Positions 44,406-52,849 of a stretch of DNA of 64,000 bases are shown piece after piece (position 1 is the stretch's first letter; every line of letters starts with the position of its first letter). The translations under genes and the position numbers were made by a program. This stretch comes from Paenibacillus sp. TCA20 (GTDB taxonomy: Bacteria > Bacillota > Bacilli > Paenibacillales > Paenibacillaceae): NCBI RefSeq assembly GCF_000732325.1, contig NZ_BBIW01000002.1:496007-560006 (forward strand). Direction: 5' to 3'. The notes under the pieces were generated by a model that was not told the DNA's origin, ran no database searches, and worked only from the letters and a program-made list of their open reading frames with translations.

Positions 44406-45593
44406 CTACCGTGTAATTTCTTCTCTTAAATTGGCCAGCTCTTGCTTAATCCTGCTTATTAAGGTAGGGCGGTTATTGCCGAATGTCAGCTCTATGCTTG
44501 TATTCCCAGGTTCGTAAATCTCTTTGACCTCTGTGATTTGGGCGTTAAGCGTAACGCCCCATTCTTTATTTTGGAGCGTTACGATATCGCCTAGATCATA
44601 ATCTTCTTCATAGACCAGCTTGGAATGAGTCAAAGCCTGTCCTTCTAAGTAAAACTCCTGCGTATAATCGGTAAGTGCCTGCTGGCCTTTTGCTGCAAGA
44701 TATTCATCTACATTTATATCTGGACCCTGTGTGGGCGTATCGTGAACATCCTCTTCATCAGACACGTCCCTTGCGTCTACAAACAGCTCATATCTTTCGT
44801 AACCGCTGGTAGAGCCGACTTCTACGATGCGCCGGTCCACATTTTCCCCTTGACCTCCTACGACGGCTACATTACGGAAGTTCAGCTCCGATTCGGTATA
44901 CGTCATTTTGCCAAGGGTACTAAACTCAGGACTAAATATGGCTGGCGGCAGATGAGACTGATTAACCGCAAGATTACGGCCTTCTTGAACACGGAATAAG
45001 TACTCTTCCTGTATCGTATCCACATCAATATTCCACCCCAAGCCGCTTATCCTGCTGATCTCGGATATTTCTTCGGCCAAGTTTTTATACCTTGACTGCC
45101 AATTTACACTTGGCCCACGTTCCTGATTAGTTGCCACGGATATTCGATTCATCTTTCGCTGAGGATCTGATGGATTAATGATATTGTTATTGATGTAATG
45201 CAGCATTACGGACTCCGCATTCCCTTGCGTGCTGTCATAACCGGCTGACAAAGGCGGATATGTGATACGCTGGCCCATCCAGGACTTTAAAGCCAGTGCC
45301 TGAATGATCCAGTTCTCTGTTGCCTTTCCATTCTCGTCCAGTTCAATCTCCCGATGTCTTATGATGTAGGCTTTGTTTAGCTTGTTATGCGGGAAAATGA
45401 TGCGACCGCGCTGCAGTTCATTAGCGTGCTTCAAGTAGCGATTGATCTTTAGAACAACAGAACCCACTCCATGCCAGGAGCGGGTTAGTTGTAAGGAAGC
45501 ATATTGGGTGATCTCAGCAATTAGCTTGAAATCTTTGGTCATGATGCGTAATGGTAATGTCATGTACTCACCAACTTCAAATATAATAGGCAT
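44406..45593 (-). CDS. Siphovirus ReqiPepy6 Gp37-like tail protein
   Basis: A 395-residue protein. The features ESLQL-like N-terminal strands, IIRHREIELDENGKATENW, GYDSTQGNAESVMLHYINNN, WQSRYKNLAEEISEISRISGLG, GGQGENVDRRIVEVG and ITEVKEIYEPG are hallmarks of the Gp37-like tail-associated family. These sit at the tail tip beside Dit. The start at 45593 or 45563 (MTLPLRIM) is uncertain. In most phages this gene directly follows Dit; here the fibre gene lies between them, a changed order. Confidence 0.85.
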   Translation of the reverse strand: MPIIFEVGEYMTLPLRIMTKDFKLIAEITQYASLQLTRSWHGVGSVVLKINRYLKHANELQRGRIIFPHNKLNKAYIIRHREIELDENGKATENWIIQALALKSWMGQRITYPPLSAGYDSTQGNAESVMLHYINNNIINPSDPQRKMNRISVATNQERGPSVNWQSRYKNLAEEISEISRISGLGWNIDVDTIQEEYLFRVQEGRNLAVNQSHLPPAIFSPEFSTLGKMTYTESELNFRNVAVVGGQGENVDRRIVEVGSTSGYERYELFVDARDVSDEEDVHDTPTQGPDINVDEYLAAKGQQALTDYTQEFYLEGQALTHSKLVYEEDYDLGDIVTLQNKEWGVTLNAQITEVKEIYEPGNTSIELTFGNNRPTLISRIKQELANLREEITR

Positions 45594-45640
45594 TCAACAT
45601 TTCTTTAATTACTTAGTTCTACACTTGTAATTAGCTCGTA

Positions 45641-45745
45641 TTAATCAGCATTGATCATCTGAGCAACAACGAACATTTTAAGGCTATCATTTGTATACAA
45701 TGGATGGCTGTTATTGTAGAATCTCTTAACTGTTAAATACCACAT
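45641..45745 (-). CDS. Truncated XkdX-like small phage protein
   Basis: A 34-residue frame, MWYLTVKRFYNNSHPLYTN ... KMFVVAQMINAD, preceded by AAGGAGGTG with correct spacing. XkdX-family proteins start similarly (WY..IKRFY) but are usually about 45-55 residues and end in an ITxxQY-type segment. This copy stops early at MINAD. Too short for the usual ORF cut-off. Confidence 0.6.
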   Translation of the reverse strand: MWYLTVKRFYNNSHPLYTNDSLKMFVVAQMINAD

Positions 45746-45894
45746 TATGCAGCACCTCCTTTCGGAGATGCTACTTCAATTAATATATCCTTTTGCTGTT
45801 CCATTGTGGCAATTGCCATTTTGTATTCGGCACTTTGGGATAACAAATTCCCCATATCTCCGGTAATAACTGCATTTTCTTGTATTAATTTTGT
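45745..45894 (-). pseudogene. C-terminal fragment of a small phage gene
   Basis: In frame with the stop that overlaps the XkdX-like ATG (TAATG) are 49 codons reading TKLIQENAVITGDMGNLLSQ ... VASPKGGAA. A stop codon precedes it with no ATG in the first 13 codons. The tail module often has a short gene here before xkdX. The fragment appears to have lost its 5' end. The 45901-46032 stretch holds no further frame I can support. Confidence 0.5.
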
Positions 45895-46032
45895 TTACTT
45901 AAATGCTGACTCAGCTCTTATAGGTTCTTTCTCCGAGTTCGGCACATGAGAACAGGTGTTCTAATCATACAGAATCTAATGGAAATTAGCCCCTACTGAA
46001 AAAACAGAGGCGTATTCTCTAGACTCTAATTT

Positions 46033-46180
46033 TTACAAGCCGATTGTTTCCGGTTTTTTATTTCTTAATTTATCATATTCAAAAGGATTCCGCTTCAATT
46101 CAAAATCGTGATCGTAAGATTTAGTTTTTCCTGTGTCGCGAAGAATTTCCCCGGTCATCTAACCATAATGTTAAATCCAT
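46033..46180 (-). pseudogene. Small phage gene split by a one-base frameshift
   Basis: A gene directly after the fibre stop starts MDLTLWLDDRG with GGGGGCG upstream, but the frame soon ends. In the next frame the text continues EILRDTGKTKSYDHDFELKR ... PETIGL to 46033. One extra G in the CGGGG run near 46151 would join both into a protein of about 49 residues. A second possible start (ATG 46158) gives the 41-residue piece alone. Either a real homopolymer deletion or a sequencing error. Confidence 0.55.
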
Positions 46181-46198
46181 TGATGTACGCCCCCTAAT

Positions 46199-47518
46199 TT
46201 ATTCCCATGCTTGCCATGTTACATCATAATGGGGGTTGCTTACATGGTTAGAAACGGTCATAGAAGTCCCGAAATTCCCCAATCTCAAATAACCGTTTGA
46301 ATCATATTCCTCAGTACCCTTATTTGATTTAATAGCGTAGATTAGTGAGAGCGGATTAGCAGTATCATAATATCGTGATGATACAATAACCACAGAAGGA
46401 ACGAACCCAATATAAATACTTTTATATCCATTTCCCGACAATGTTCCCAAAGAACCCTCGACATATTTTTTACCTGTATACAGCCCCCTAATTTTTGTGT
46501 GCAACGTGGACCATATATCACCTGTGGATGCACTACCTCCCATGGCGTTAATGGCATCCACTATGCCCTGTTTAGCATTAACGCCAGATTGCTTTAGCTC
46601 TCTTAAACTTGTCCATGTGTTGTCAGCATTTTTAAACCTTATCTCATCTCCTTCAAACCTAAGGGTGGCTTGCTGTGTAGCGTCAACATATCGTGCTAAT
46701 TCTATAGCTTCCGATGTCCATGTATTCCCGTTTGATACACGCATTGCTCTAGTAACTAACTTGGATTGATTCCCAGTAGAAAAATTGGTCGTTATTCCAT
46801 CAACAATTGAACCAGCTGTAGATCCAAGTAAATTAGGATTATTGACAGTAACAACACCGTTTACAGTTCCACCTGTTCTGGACAAACTTGCATTTTTAGC
46901 ATTCGTTTCTGTAACTGCAACTTGTTCATTTACATAACCAGTTGTTGCAAAGCCCTCGTCTTCAATCCCTCCTATGAATTCGTCCCATTGGCGCTGAAAC
47001 TGCTCCGTAGGGATAGAAATTAGAGAGTATACGATGCCGCATAGATCTTCATATAATCTTTCATCGACTAAATCAGCTTGTTGCAGCTGTGAAGTGTTCG
47101 CTCTTACTAGAATTTGCGCTAGAGATAATTCATAAATAAAGTTATCTCGTGTTAGCTCTGGCGGGACTGGAGTTGCGCCTGCTGCCCCCTCTTTTATAGC
47201 CAAATGGATATTCCTAGCAGAGTTACGAAGGTCAAGTCTTAACACGATTCGGTCAATTCGATTTAAAGTCGCCTCTGGAATGCTGTGAGTTAGGGTAAGA
47301 TCAGATGTGTTCTCATACAGCCTTCCCAACATGATCGCCTTGCCCGCACTAACAACTGTATTTAGTGTTCCTGCTGCAACGGATACCTCCATGCCCGGAA
47401 CATGATCCGTATGAAGTAAACCCGTTGATAATACACTGCCAAAGTATTCTGCAAAATCAGATGCTTCATATGTCCGAGGATCATCTGGAGCTGAATTAAA
47501 AAACTTATATTTTTCCAA
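46199..47518 (-). CDS. Phage tail fibre/receptor-binding protein
   Basis: A 439-residue protein. The conserved N-terminal half (MEKYKFFNSAPDDPRTYEAS ... LNRIDRIVLRLDLRN) is common to Bacillus and Paenibacillus tail-fibre proteins. The C-terminal half is repeat-poor beta structure with TLRFEGDEIRFKNADNTWTS and a terminal strand-rich knob. It starts with TTG after AGAAGGGAC. It is positioned after Dit; it would bind the cell surface. Confidence 0.75.
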   Translation of the reverse strand: MEKYKFFNSAPDDPRTYEASDFAEYFGSVLSTGLLHTDHVPGMEVSVAAGTLNTVVSAGKAIMLGRLYENTSDLTLTHSIPEATLNRIDRIVLRLDLRNSARNIHLAIKEGAAGATPVPPELTRDNFIYELSLAQILVRANTSQLQQADLVDERLYEDLCGIVYSLISIPTEQFQRQWDEFIGGIEDEGFATTGYVNEQVAVTETNAKNASLSRTGGTVNGVVTVNNPNLLGSTAGSIVDGITTNFSTGNQSKLVTRAMRVSNGNTWTSEAIELARYVDATQQATLRFEGDEIRFKNADNTWTSLRELKQSGVNAKQGIVDAINAMGGSASTGDIWSTLHTKIRGLYTGKKYVEGSLGTLSGNGYKSIYIGFVPSVVIVSSRYYDTANPLSLIYAIKSNKGTEEYDSNGYLRLGNFGTSMTVSNHVSNPHYDVTWQAWE

Positions 47519-47539
47519 AGTCCCTTCTCCCTTCCTTGT

Positions 47540-48406
47540 TTAAACAGCGGTATACAATTTGCTGTAGCTAATATTGACGACAGCACCTTGTATATCATCG
47601 TCTGCTGTGTATTCAATTTCGTTTTCTCCGATTGTTAATTTAAAAAAAGTGCTGTCCAGATCGATCCAGTTGAACACATTTCGTTCAGCTCCCGACGAAT
47701 CAACGAAATAAACAGATTTGTTGTGGTCACTGGTATCAATCATCATGCGTTCACCTTCTCCAAGATACTGGCGCACCCGAAGATATTCTCCGGTTGTATT
47801 GTTCATAATTTTTGGGTTGAGTGCCGGCCCATAGAATTCAATCTGTATAGGTGCTGGTGCATCCCCATCATTTACGATCATTCTCTGATCTCTTTGATAT
47901 CCCATTTGAAACTCGCCTTCAAAAGGAAATTGAAACAAAGATTCAAATGTCGGCTCCTCTGTAATATTGCTCGATCTCCAATATGGATTAGGACAAATAA
48001 TGTCAACAAGTGCTCTTTGATAATAGACACCTCTGTTTTCGAAGCCTGCTCCAAACGTCGGTATATGTTCGGCAACAGCATCAATGACCCTGATTATATC
48101 TCCATATTGGTATTCAATCAGCCCTACGCCGTTTTTAGGATTCAGAACTTGTGCAAGCCTCGCACGCTTTTTAGAAATGTCTGTATCGTCAGTGCCTTTA
48201 ATCCAAACCTCGAAGCTGATTGTTCTTACATCAAGTATGCCGTCAATAAATGTAGTTCCATCTTGATACGGTGCCTGTTGTGTTTGAATATCTGCACTTA
48301 CATCCCCTAATCCAGTGATGTTCCCCATATAAAAAGAGGAGCTATCATCATTGAAAATGATGTGCTCCCCCTTGTGATTCGTGAACTTCAATTGCTTTGA
48401 TCTCAT
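47540..48406 (-). CDS. Phage distal tail protein (Dit)
   Basis: A 288-residue siphophage-type distal tail protein. Family marks are NITGLGDVSADIQTQQAPYQDG, RTISFEVWIKG and NPKNGVGLIEYQYGD, then the galectin-like second domain from about 160. The start ATG follows the tape-measure stop (TAAATG). It caps the tail tube. Confidence 0.87.
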   Translation of the reverse strand: MRSKQLKFTNHKGEHIIFNDDSSSFYMGNITGLGDVSADIQTQQAPYQDGTTFIDGILDVRTISFEVWIKGTDDTDISKKRARLAQVLNPKNGVGLIEYQYGDIIRVIDAVAEHIPTFGAGFENRGVYYQRALVDIICPNPYWRSSNITEEPTFESLFQFPFEGEFQMGYQRDQRMIVNDGDAPAPIQIEFYGPALNPKIMNNTTGEYLRVRQYLGEGERMMIDTSDHNKSVYFVDSSGAERNVFNWIDLDSTFFKLTIGENEIEYTADDDIQGAVVNISYSKLYTAV

Positions 48407-50179
48407 TTACATCCCCCATTCAAGGGCTAATTGACGAGCAGCCTGAAGATTTTTTCGTGCTGTATCCGATGGAGACAGCGGCTGTGGGCTGACAACCGTG
48501 ATGTTTTGAGTAATACCGCCACGTCCACTGCCAGCCGTATGATTTGCACGAGTATTTACATTCAATTCCGGAACGACTGCACGTGACATTTCAACTGCTG
48601 CTCTATGCACGGAATCCAATGTACTGGATATCCCATAAACAAAGCCTTCTCCCGTGTACTCTCCTAATTTCATCATTACTCGGCTTGGGGAATTAATGCT
48701 AAGCACATCTCTTATGCCGCCTGTTACACTGTTTGCTACGTCCCTAATTGCATCTGTGACAGCATGAATTTTGCTTTTAATCCCTTCAACAATGCCATTA
48801 ATGATATCCGCACCGATACTGAGCATTTGAGATGGTAGCTGCTTAAGCCAATCGATGGCTTCACTGATCCCGTTCACGATGGCATCTTTGACCGTAACCA
48901 CTGTTGTTTGCACAGCATCTTTCATTTGTTTAAACATCTCGGAACCAATACTATACAATTGCGACGGCAATTCACGAAACCAGGTCAATAGATTGTTCCA
49001 GGTTGTCTTAATCCATTCAGTCACAGCAGTAAGGATGGTTATTGTTACTTCTTTCATACCTTCCCAGGCGCCTGTCAGCACCTCTGAAACCAAACCAAGT
49101 GCCTCAGTAAACACTTGATTTATACCCTCCCATATCATTAGAAAAGCATCTTTCAGGTTATTCCAGATCGCTTGGGCATCCTGCGATAAACTCTCAAAAT
49201 CACCAGTAACCAAATCAATGATGAATAGGAGAGCTCCTGCAAATATATTTTTTACAACCTCCCATATTCCGGTGAAAAACGTTTGGAGCCCTTCCATAAT
49301 TGGAGTTATCGTGTTAACGATCTGATCGAAGGAAGTCTGTGCCAAGGTTGATAAACCAGACCAGGTCGTACTTAGAAAGCTGCTTATCCCATCCCAAATT
49401 TGCACCAAAAAGTCCGATATCGGCTGGAATATACTGTGGCTTAAATCGCTGATTGATTGCCAAACCGTGGACAATGAGGATTGAATCACTTCCCAAGCGG
49501 CTGTAGTCGCTCCACTAACACTCTCCCATAATCCTATAAAAAATCCGGAAATATGTTCCCAATTCTGATACACCAGCAATGCGCCTGCAGCTAATGCGGC
49601 AACAGCAGCAACAACAATACCAATAGGTCCTGAGGCAACGGAAAGAGCAGTGGAAATCGCCGGTCCGATGATGGAAAAGCCTGCAGCCAATTGCGGCAGA
49701 AGTCCAATTATTTGTATAATGGGACCCCCAATCAGTGCAATGGCTGCTACAACCGCTCCTGAAATGGCAATAAAGGACTGCAAGCTTTCAGGCATGCTAA
49801 CGAATAAATTCACCACACCTTGAACGAAACCAACCAGACTTTCAAAAACCGGTAATAAAGACTGGATAACTGGAATAAGTGCTTCACCAATTGAAACTAC
49901 AGCCAGGTCAATAGCCGTTTTAAGCTCCGTCATAGCCGTATTAAAAGATGCGAACGTGGACTCATCCGCAGCAGCTGCAACCGCACCTGCCAACGCCCCG
50001 GCTAATGTTTGTCCCAGTAGAGTAATACCTGAACCAACCTTTTGCATCTGTTCAAAATTATTGCCTAATGCCTGCTGAGCCTCTTTAAATGCTGCTGTAT
50101 ACGTACTCCCCAGCTGTTTAACAAGGAAGCTTTGCTCCTCAATTGCCGCATTCGTTTGTTGTATATTTTGTTCTTCGAT
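48407..50179 (-). CDS. Phage tail tape-measure protein without a standard start codon
   Basis: A hydrophobic, helix-rich protein of about 590 residues: Trp-rich repeats (such as TWNNLLTWFRELPSQLYSIGSEM and its copy WLKQLPSQMLSIGADI) and C-terminal SPSRVMMKLGEYTGEGFVYGI, all typical of siphophage tape measures. The frame is open up to a stop (TGA in AGGAGGTGA), and the first codons are GCC AAG ATC GAA GAA. An AGGAGGTG site lies at the right distance, but the codon there is AAG/ATC, not ATG/GTG/TTG. The next ATG (50047) has no ribosome site. Start loss or ATC use are the options. Confidence 0.78.
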   Translation of the reverse strand: MEEQNIQQTNAAIEEQSFLVKQLGSTYTAAFKEAQQALGNNFEQMQKVGSGITLLGQTLAGALAGAVAAAADESTFASFNTAMTELKTAIDLAVVSIGEALIPVIQSLLPVFESLVGFVQGVVNLFVSMPESLQSFIAISGAVVAAIALIGGPIIQIIGLLPQLAAGFSIIGPAISTALSVASGPIGIVVAAVAALAAGALLVYQNWEHISGFFIGLWESVSGATTAAWEVIQSSLSTVWQSISDLSHSIFQPISDFLVQIWDGISSFLSTTWSGLSTLAQTSFDQIVNTITPIMEGLQTFFTGIWEVVKNIFAGALLFIIDLVTGDFESLSQDAQAIWNNLKDAFLMIWEGINQVFTEALGLVSEVLTGAWEGMKEVTITILTAVTEWIKTTWNNLLTWFRELPSQLYSIGSEMFKQMKDAVQTTVVTVKDAIVNGISEAIDWLKQLPSQMLSIGADIINGIVEGIKSKIHAVTDAIRDVANSVTGGIRDVLSINSPSRVMMKLGEYTGEGFVYGISSTLDSVHRAAVEMSRAVVPELNVNTRANHTAGSGRGGITQNITVVSPQPLSPSDTARKNLQAARQLALEWGM

Positions 50180-50220
50180 CTTGGCTCACCTCCTTTTTTC
50201 TTTTGGCGTCTACTCTTTGG

Positions 50221-50475
50221 CTATCCAAAGAATGAATCGATATCTGCTTGAGTCGCGTTCTTTTGCTTTGATTTACTCCGCTCTGAATCTGGGAAGTACT
50301 GCTTTGACAGATCTAAAAGATCCCTGACTCTTAGCTCGTTTAATTCTAGGAAGCTTAATCCCATATGTTTTCCTAAAGCAAGCAACACGAAGTCAATCTC
50401 TGGTGCTTCTTCATTATTTGGTTGCTGGGATTCCATTGTCAGCGGGACGAAAAAAACCTTCTGTTGCCTCCTCAA
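50221..50475 (-). CDS. Tail assembly chaperone, frame-2 extension
   Basis: An 84-residue open frame with no good ribosome site of its own, overlapping the 3' end of the chaperone gene in another frame. It reads ...EAPEIDFVLLALGKHMGLSF ... DSFFG. Size and position, between the major tail protein/chaperone and the tape measure, fit the T part of the G-GT chaperone pair. It would be made by +1 frameshifting near 50447-50458 (see finding). Confidence 0.7.
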   Translation of the reverse strand: MRRQQKVFFVPLTMESQQPNNEEAPEIDFVLLALGKHMGLSFLELNELRVRDLLDLSKQYFPDSERSKSKQKNATQADIDSFFG

Positions 50476-50758
50476 TAGCAGAGGTCAGTAAGGTTGGATC
50501 AGCCAAATTAATGGTGTCAAAGCTGCTAAGCCACGTCTCAAAGGAAGCAAAAGACTTGCCATATCCATCCGCCTTCGCCATAGCCCATACCATTTGCAGA
50601 ATAGTAAGAATATCGAATCTCTGAGGATCATTCGATACTTCCGAAAGCTTGCTAAGATCGCCCATGAGGTCGCTCTTAAATTCTTGCTTATAATATAGAA
50701 GAGCCAGAGGGGTAGCTCTGACTCGGACTTGCTGATTCCCGATTTGAATTTCTCTCAT
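50414..50758 (-). CDS. Tail assembly chaperone, frame-1 product
   Basis: A 114-residue protein starting MREIQIGNQQVRVRATPLA, with FKSDLMGDLSKL and a C-terminus GFFRPADNGIPATK. It matches the position and size of G-type tail chaperones that bind the tape measure during assembly. It lies three bases from the major tail protein stop and shares its last 62 bases with the frame-2 product. Confidence 0.72.
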   Translation of the reverse strand: MREIQIGNQQVRVRATPLALLYYKQEFKSDLMGDLSKLSEVSNDPQRFDILTILQMVWAMAKADGYGKSFASFETWLSSFDTINLADPTLLTSAIEEATEGFFRPADNGIPATK

Positions 50759-50761
50759 TGT

Positions 50762-51355
50762 TTATACACCTCCAACTGCTTCGAACGAAGGAGTATAAAC
50801 AGAATTAAAGAAGCTTTGGTAGGCGGCTGCATTCTGATCGCTAAGCTCAAGATCCCCTTTAACAACGATCATATCGTTAACTTCTAGCGGTGATATGGTT
50901 AGTGTCAGAATTTCTGTATTCACTTCAATCGCCTCGCCTTGTGTTGTACGCTCCTTCGCTGGGCGGCTAGCTTGGCAGTTATAATATACAAATCGACGAT
51001 TTTTACTGTCGCCTTGCACTTGACCCAGAAGAGCAAATTTCTTAGGAAGAGCATTTGATACTTCTACCAGCATACCGTTACTGTCAATTACCCAGCCCAA
51101 CATTTCAGCAAGAATATGATCTGGGACAAGTGCCATCTCAAGCTCTCCTGTGTAGCCATTGTTTGCTGTGGATACAAAATAGGCCATATTATCCGCATAA
51201 AAAGTGCTGGCTTCACCGACGGCCTCCGGTGTCCATCTTACCGCTCCCGGAATGGGTTCCGGTGCTTTCCAAACAGGCTGACTACCTGTAGTTGTTTCAT
51301 CCAAAAAAGCCACATGCACCTGCTCTAAACCAAACGTTACTTTGTTCTCTGACAT
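50762..51355 (-). CDS. Phage major tail (tube) protein
   Basis: A 197-residue protein. Strands such as TFYADNMAYFVSTANNGYTG and EVNTEILTLTISPLEVN, and the start MSENKVTFGLEQVHVA, are of the phi13-like major tail protein family. The ATG at 51355 is chosen because GGAGG sits eight bases before it; the ATG at 51361 is too close. Next to the chaperones as usual. Confidence 0.82.
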   Translation of the reverse strand: MSENKVTFGLEQVHVAFLDETTTGSQPVWKAPEPIPGAVRWTPEAVGEASTFYADNMAYFVSTANNGYTGELEMALVPDHILAEMLGWVIDSNGMLVEVSNALPKKFALLGQVQGDSKNRRFVYYNCQASRPAKERTTQGEAIEVNTEILTLTISPLEVNDMIVVKGDLELSDQNAAAYQSFFNSVYTPSFEAVGGV

Positions 51356-51404
51356 TCTCATTACCTCCAGTTTTTTTAAAAATTTAAAAATAATATACTA
51401 GGGC

Positions 51405-51680
51405 AGTTATTTTACCTGCCTTCCCCGCATCATACCCTTGCGCTTTACGCTAAGGAGCTTGTCCCACAGCATGATCGAGTCCTGCCACGATAAGGGCTTG
51501 CAGGGATGCCCGGGTAACCAACGACCCTATGCCCATACTTTAACAACGAAGCACCGACAAATTTACGACAGATTTCCGTCAATTTACCGTCAATCTTCAA
51601 ACACCGTTGCTTTGAGCTAACAGAAGTGCTCGAAAGCCTCGTTCGGGAGTCACCCTATAGATGGCTCATTTGCTGGGTAC
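51405..51680. other. Unexplained GC-rich stretch with short repeats
   Basis: Gap between the late-regulator terminator and the tail genes. On the minus strand TTGACGG appears twice 11 bases apart (51583-51601 area), followed by the related TGTCGTAAA and TGTCGG, so an imperfect 11-12-base repeat is present. A 69-codon frame without ATG runs through it but matches no family I know. A small GGCAG / CTGCC hairpin is near 51405-51424. It probably replaces lost head genes or holds a control region. Confidence 0.35.
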
Positions 51681-51682
51681 AC

Positions 51683-51716
51683 AAAAAAAGATGACTCCAA
51701 GAATTCGAAGTCATCT
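51683..51716 (-). terminator. Terminator after the late-regulator gene
   Basis: AGATGACT / AGTCATCT stem with an inner loop and a T7 run on the minus strand, about 65 bases past the stop at 51781. Transcription from the early leftward promoter should stop here, so the tail genes need another promoter or antitermination. Confidence 0.82.
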
Positions 51717-51780
51717 CTAAATTTATTAAGAGCTTGGTAAACATTTATTGAAATTGGCTACAATGTGGTTACGGCTTAGA

Positions 51781-52146
51781 TCATATAACCTCAGAACGCT
51801 TTAATGCTTCGGTTATGGATTCAATCCCGGCATTTAATCTTCGATCTATCGTGCGTTCGCTAAGGTTTTCAGAGTAAAAAAGGTCGACTGTAAGCTTGTA
51901 CTTTTTAGCTTTTATGTATCGGTGTTCAACTATTCTCCTTGTTTCTTCGTCTTCGATCATCTTTATTGCCGAATCAAGCTCGTTCACGATTCGTCCCCAG
52001 CTTTCTAGTGTCTGTTCTTCCAATTTAGTCCGATTTTCTTTTCTTCTTAATGCTTCAATCGTACCCATCATTTTTGGGTAATGACTCAGCAACCGTTTAA
52101 CTGCGCTCTTGTCTTCTTTAGTTATCTCTAAGATTAAGCTTTCCAT
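51781..52146 (-). CDS. ArpU/RinA-like phage transcriptional regulator
   Basis: A 121-residue, charged helical protein: SLILEITKEDKSAVKRLL, RTIVEHRYI-like segment and LSERTIDRRLNAGIESI, which resembles the sigma-70 region-4-like helix-turn-helix of late phage activators. GGAGG is seven bases before the ATG at 52146. It may activate the tail genes. It is divergent from the repressor gene. Confidence 0.65.
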   Translation of the reverse strand: MESLILEITKEDKSAVKRLLSHYPKMMGTIEALRRKENRTKLEEQTLESWGRIVNELDSAIKMIEDEETRRIVEHRYIKAKKYKLTVDLFYSENLSERTIDRRLNAGIESITEALKRSEVI

Positions 52147-52217
52147 GTCTTTACCTCCCTGATTCATGCTGTCAAACCCTTACTTAATGTCATGGTAAAT
52201 TAGCAGCTTCTTTTTAT

Positions 52218-52360
52218 TACCTTGTGGTATCATGATACACAATAAATACCATTTGGTAAAGAGTGAATACAAATATCTTTATATTCTTTCCTAGCATATT
52301 TAGCTTTGTTACCCCATTTACCATTTGGTTATAATGGTTTATATTAATTACCTAGAGGTA
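52218..52360. promoter_or_regulatory. Phage switch region with four TACC-N4-GGTA operators and divergent promoters
   Basis: TACC-N4-GGTA sites: 52218-52229 (TTGT spacer), 52247-52258 (ATTT), 52319-52330 (ATTT; last base T) and 52349-52360 (TAGA). A rightward promoter TTGTTA (52306-52311), 18 bases, TATAAT (52330-52335) contains site 3. A leftward promoter TTTACC, 17 bases, TATCAT runs through sites 2 and 1. This is a typical repressor-controlled switch. Confidence 0.82.
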
Positions 52361-52381
52361 AAATCATTTGGGAGGAAATAC

Positions 52382-52849
52382 ATGATGAGTTCAGATGAAT
52401 TCGGTTTATATTTAAGAACGTTGCGTGAAAAGAATGGCCTGACTATAAATCAACTGTCTACTGCGTCTGGAATTAGTAACGCACAAATTTCAAGGATTGA
52501 GAACGGGCTTCGTAATTCTCCTAAGCCTAGTACAATTAAAAGTCTCGCTAAAGTTCTCAATGTAGATTATCAAGAAATGTTGTATAAAGCAGGTTACATA
52601 GAAGATATAAGTAACCATTATGAAACTCCTGAATGGGCTACTGCTAAAGACATTAGGGATTTTAAAAAAATGCTTGAAGATGATGCACCTATCATGTTTG
52701 ATGGGGTTCCGATCGAGGGACAAGCAAAACAGCGTGTGCTCGATGTGTTGACAGGCTTGTTCTGGGAGGCTAAGGAAATGAACAAAGAAACCTACGGAAG
52801 AACAAAAAAGCTGGATACCAATAATGAAGAAGTCACCAAAAGAAGGTGA
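52382..52849 (+). CDS. Xre-family phage-type repressor
   Basis: A protein of about 155 residues. The N-terminal helix-turn-helix is LRTLREKNGLTINQLSTASGISNAQISRIENG. The C-terminal part is short and polar, with no LexA-type protease domain, which fits repressors cleaved by an ImmA protease. GGGAGG is six bases before the ATG at 52382. The longer frame from 52325 would cover the operators. It is coupled to the ImmA gene by overlap. Confidence 0.85.
   Translation: MMSSDEFGLYLRTLREKNGLTINQLSTASGISNAQISRIENGLRNSPKPSTIKSLAKVLNVDYQEMLYKAGYIEDISNHYETPEWATAKDIRDFKKMLEDDAPIMFDGVPIEGQAKQRVLDVLTGLFWEAKEMNKETYGRTKKLDTNNEEVTKRR

Noticed and set aside
51440..51660. A 69-codon minus-strand frame containing KIDGKLTEICRKFVG
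   Set aside because: No start codon or ribosome site and no family recognised; kept only as an unexplained region.
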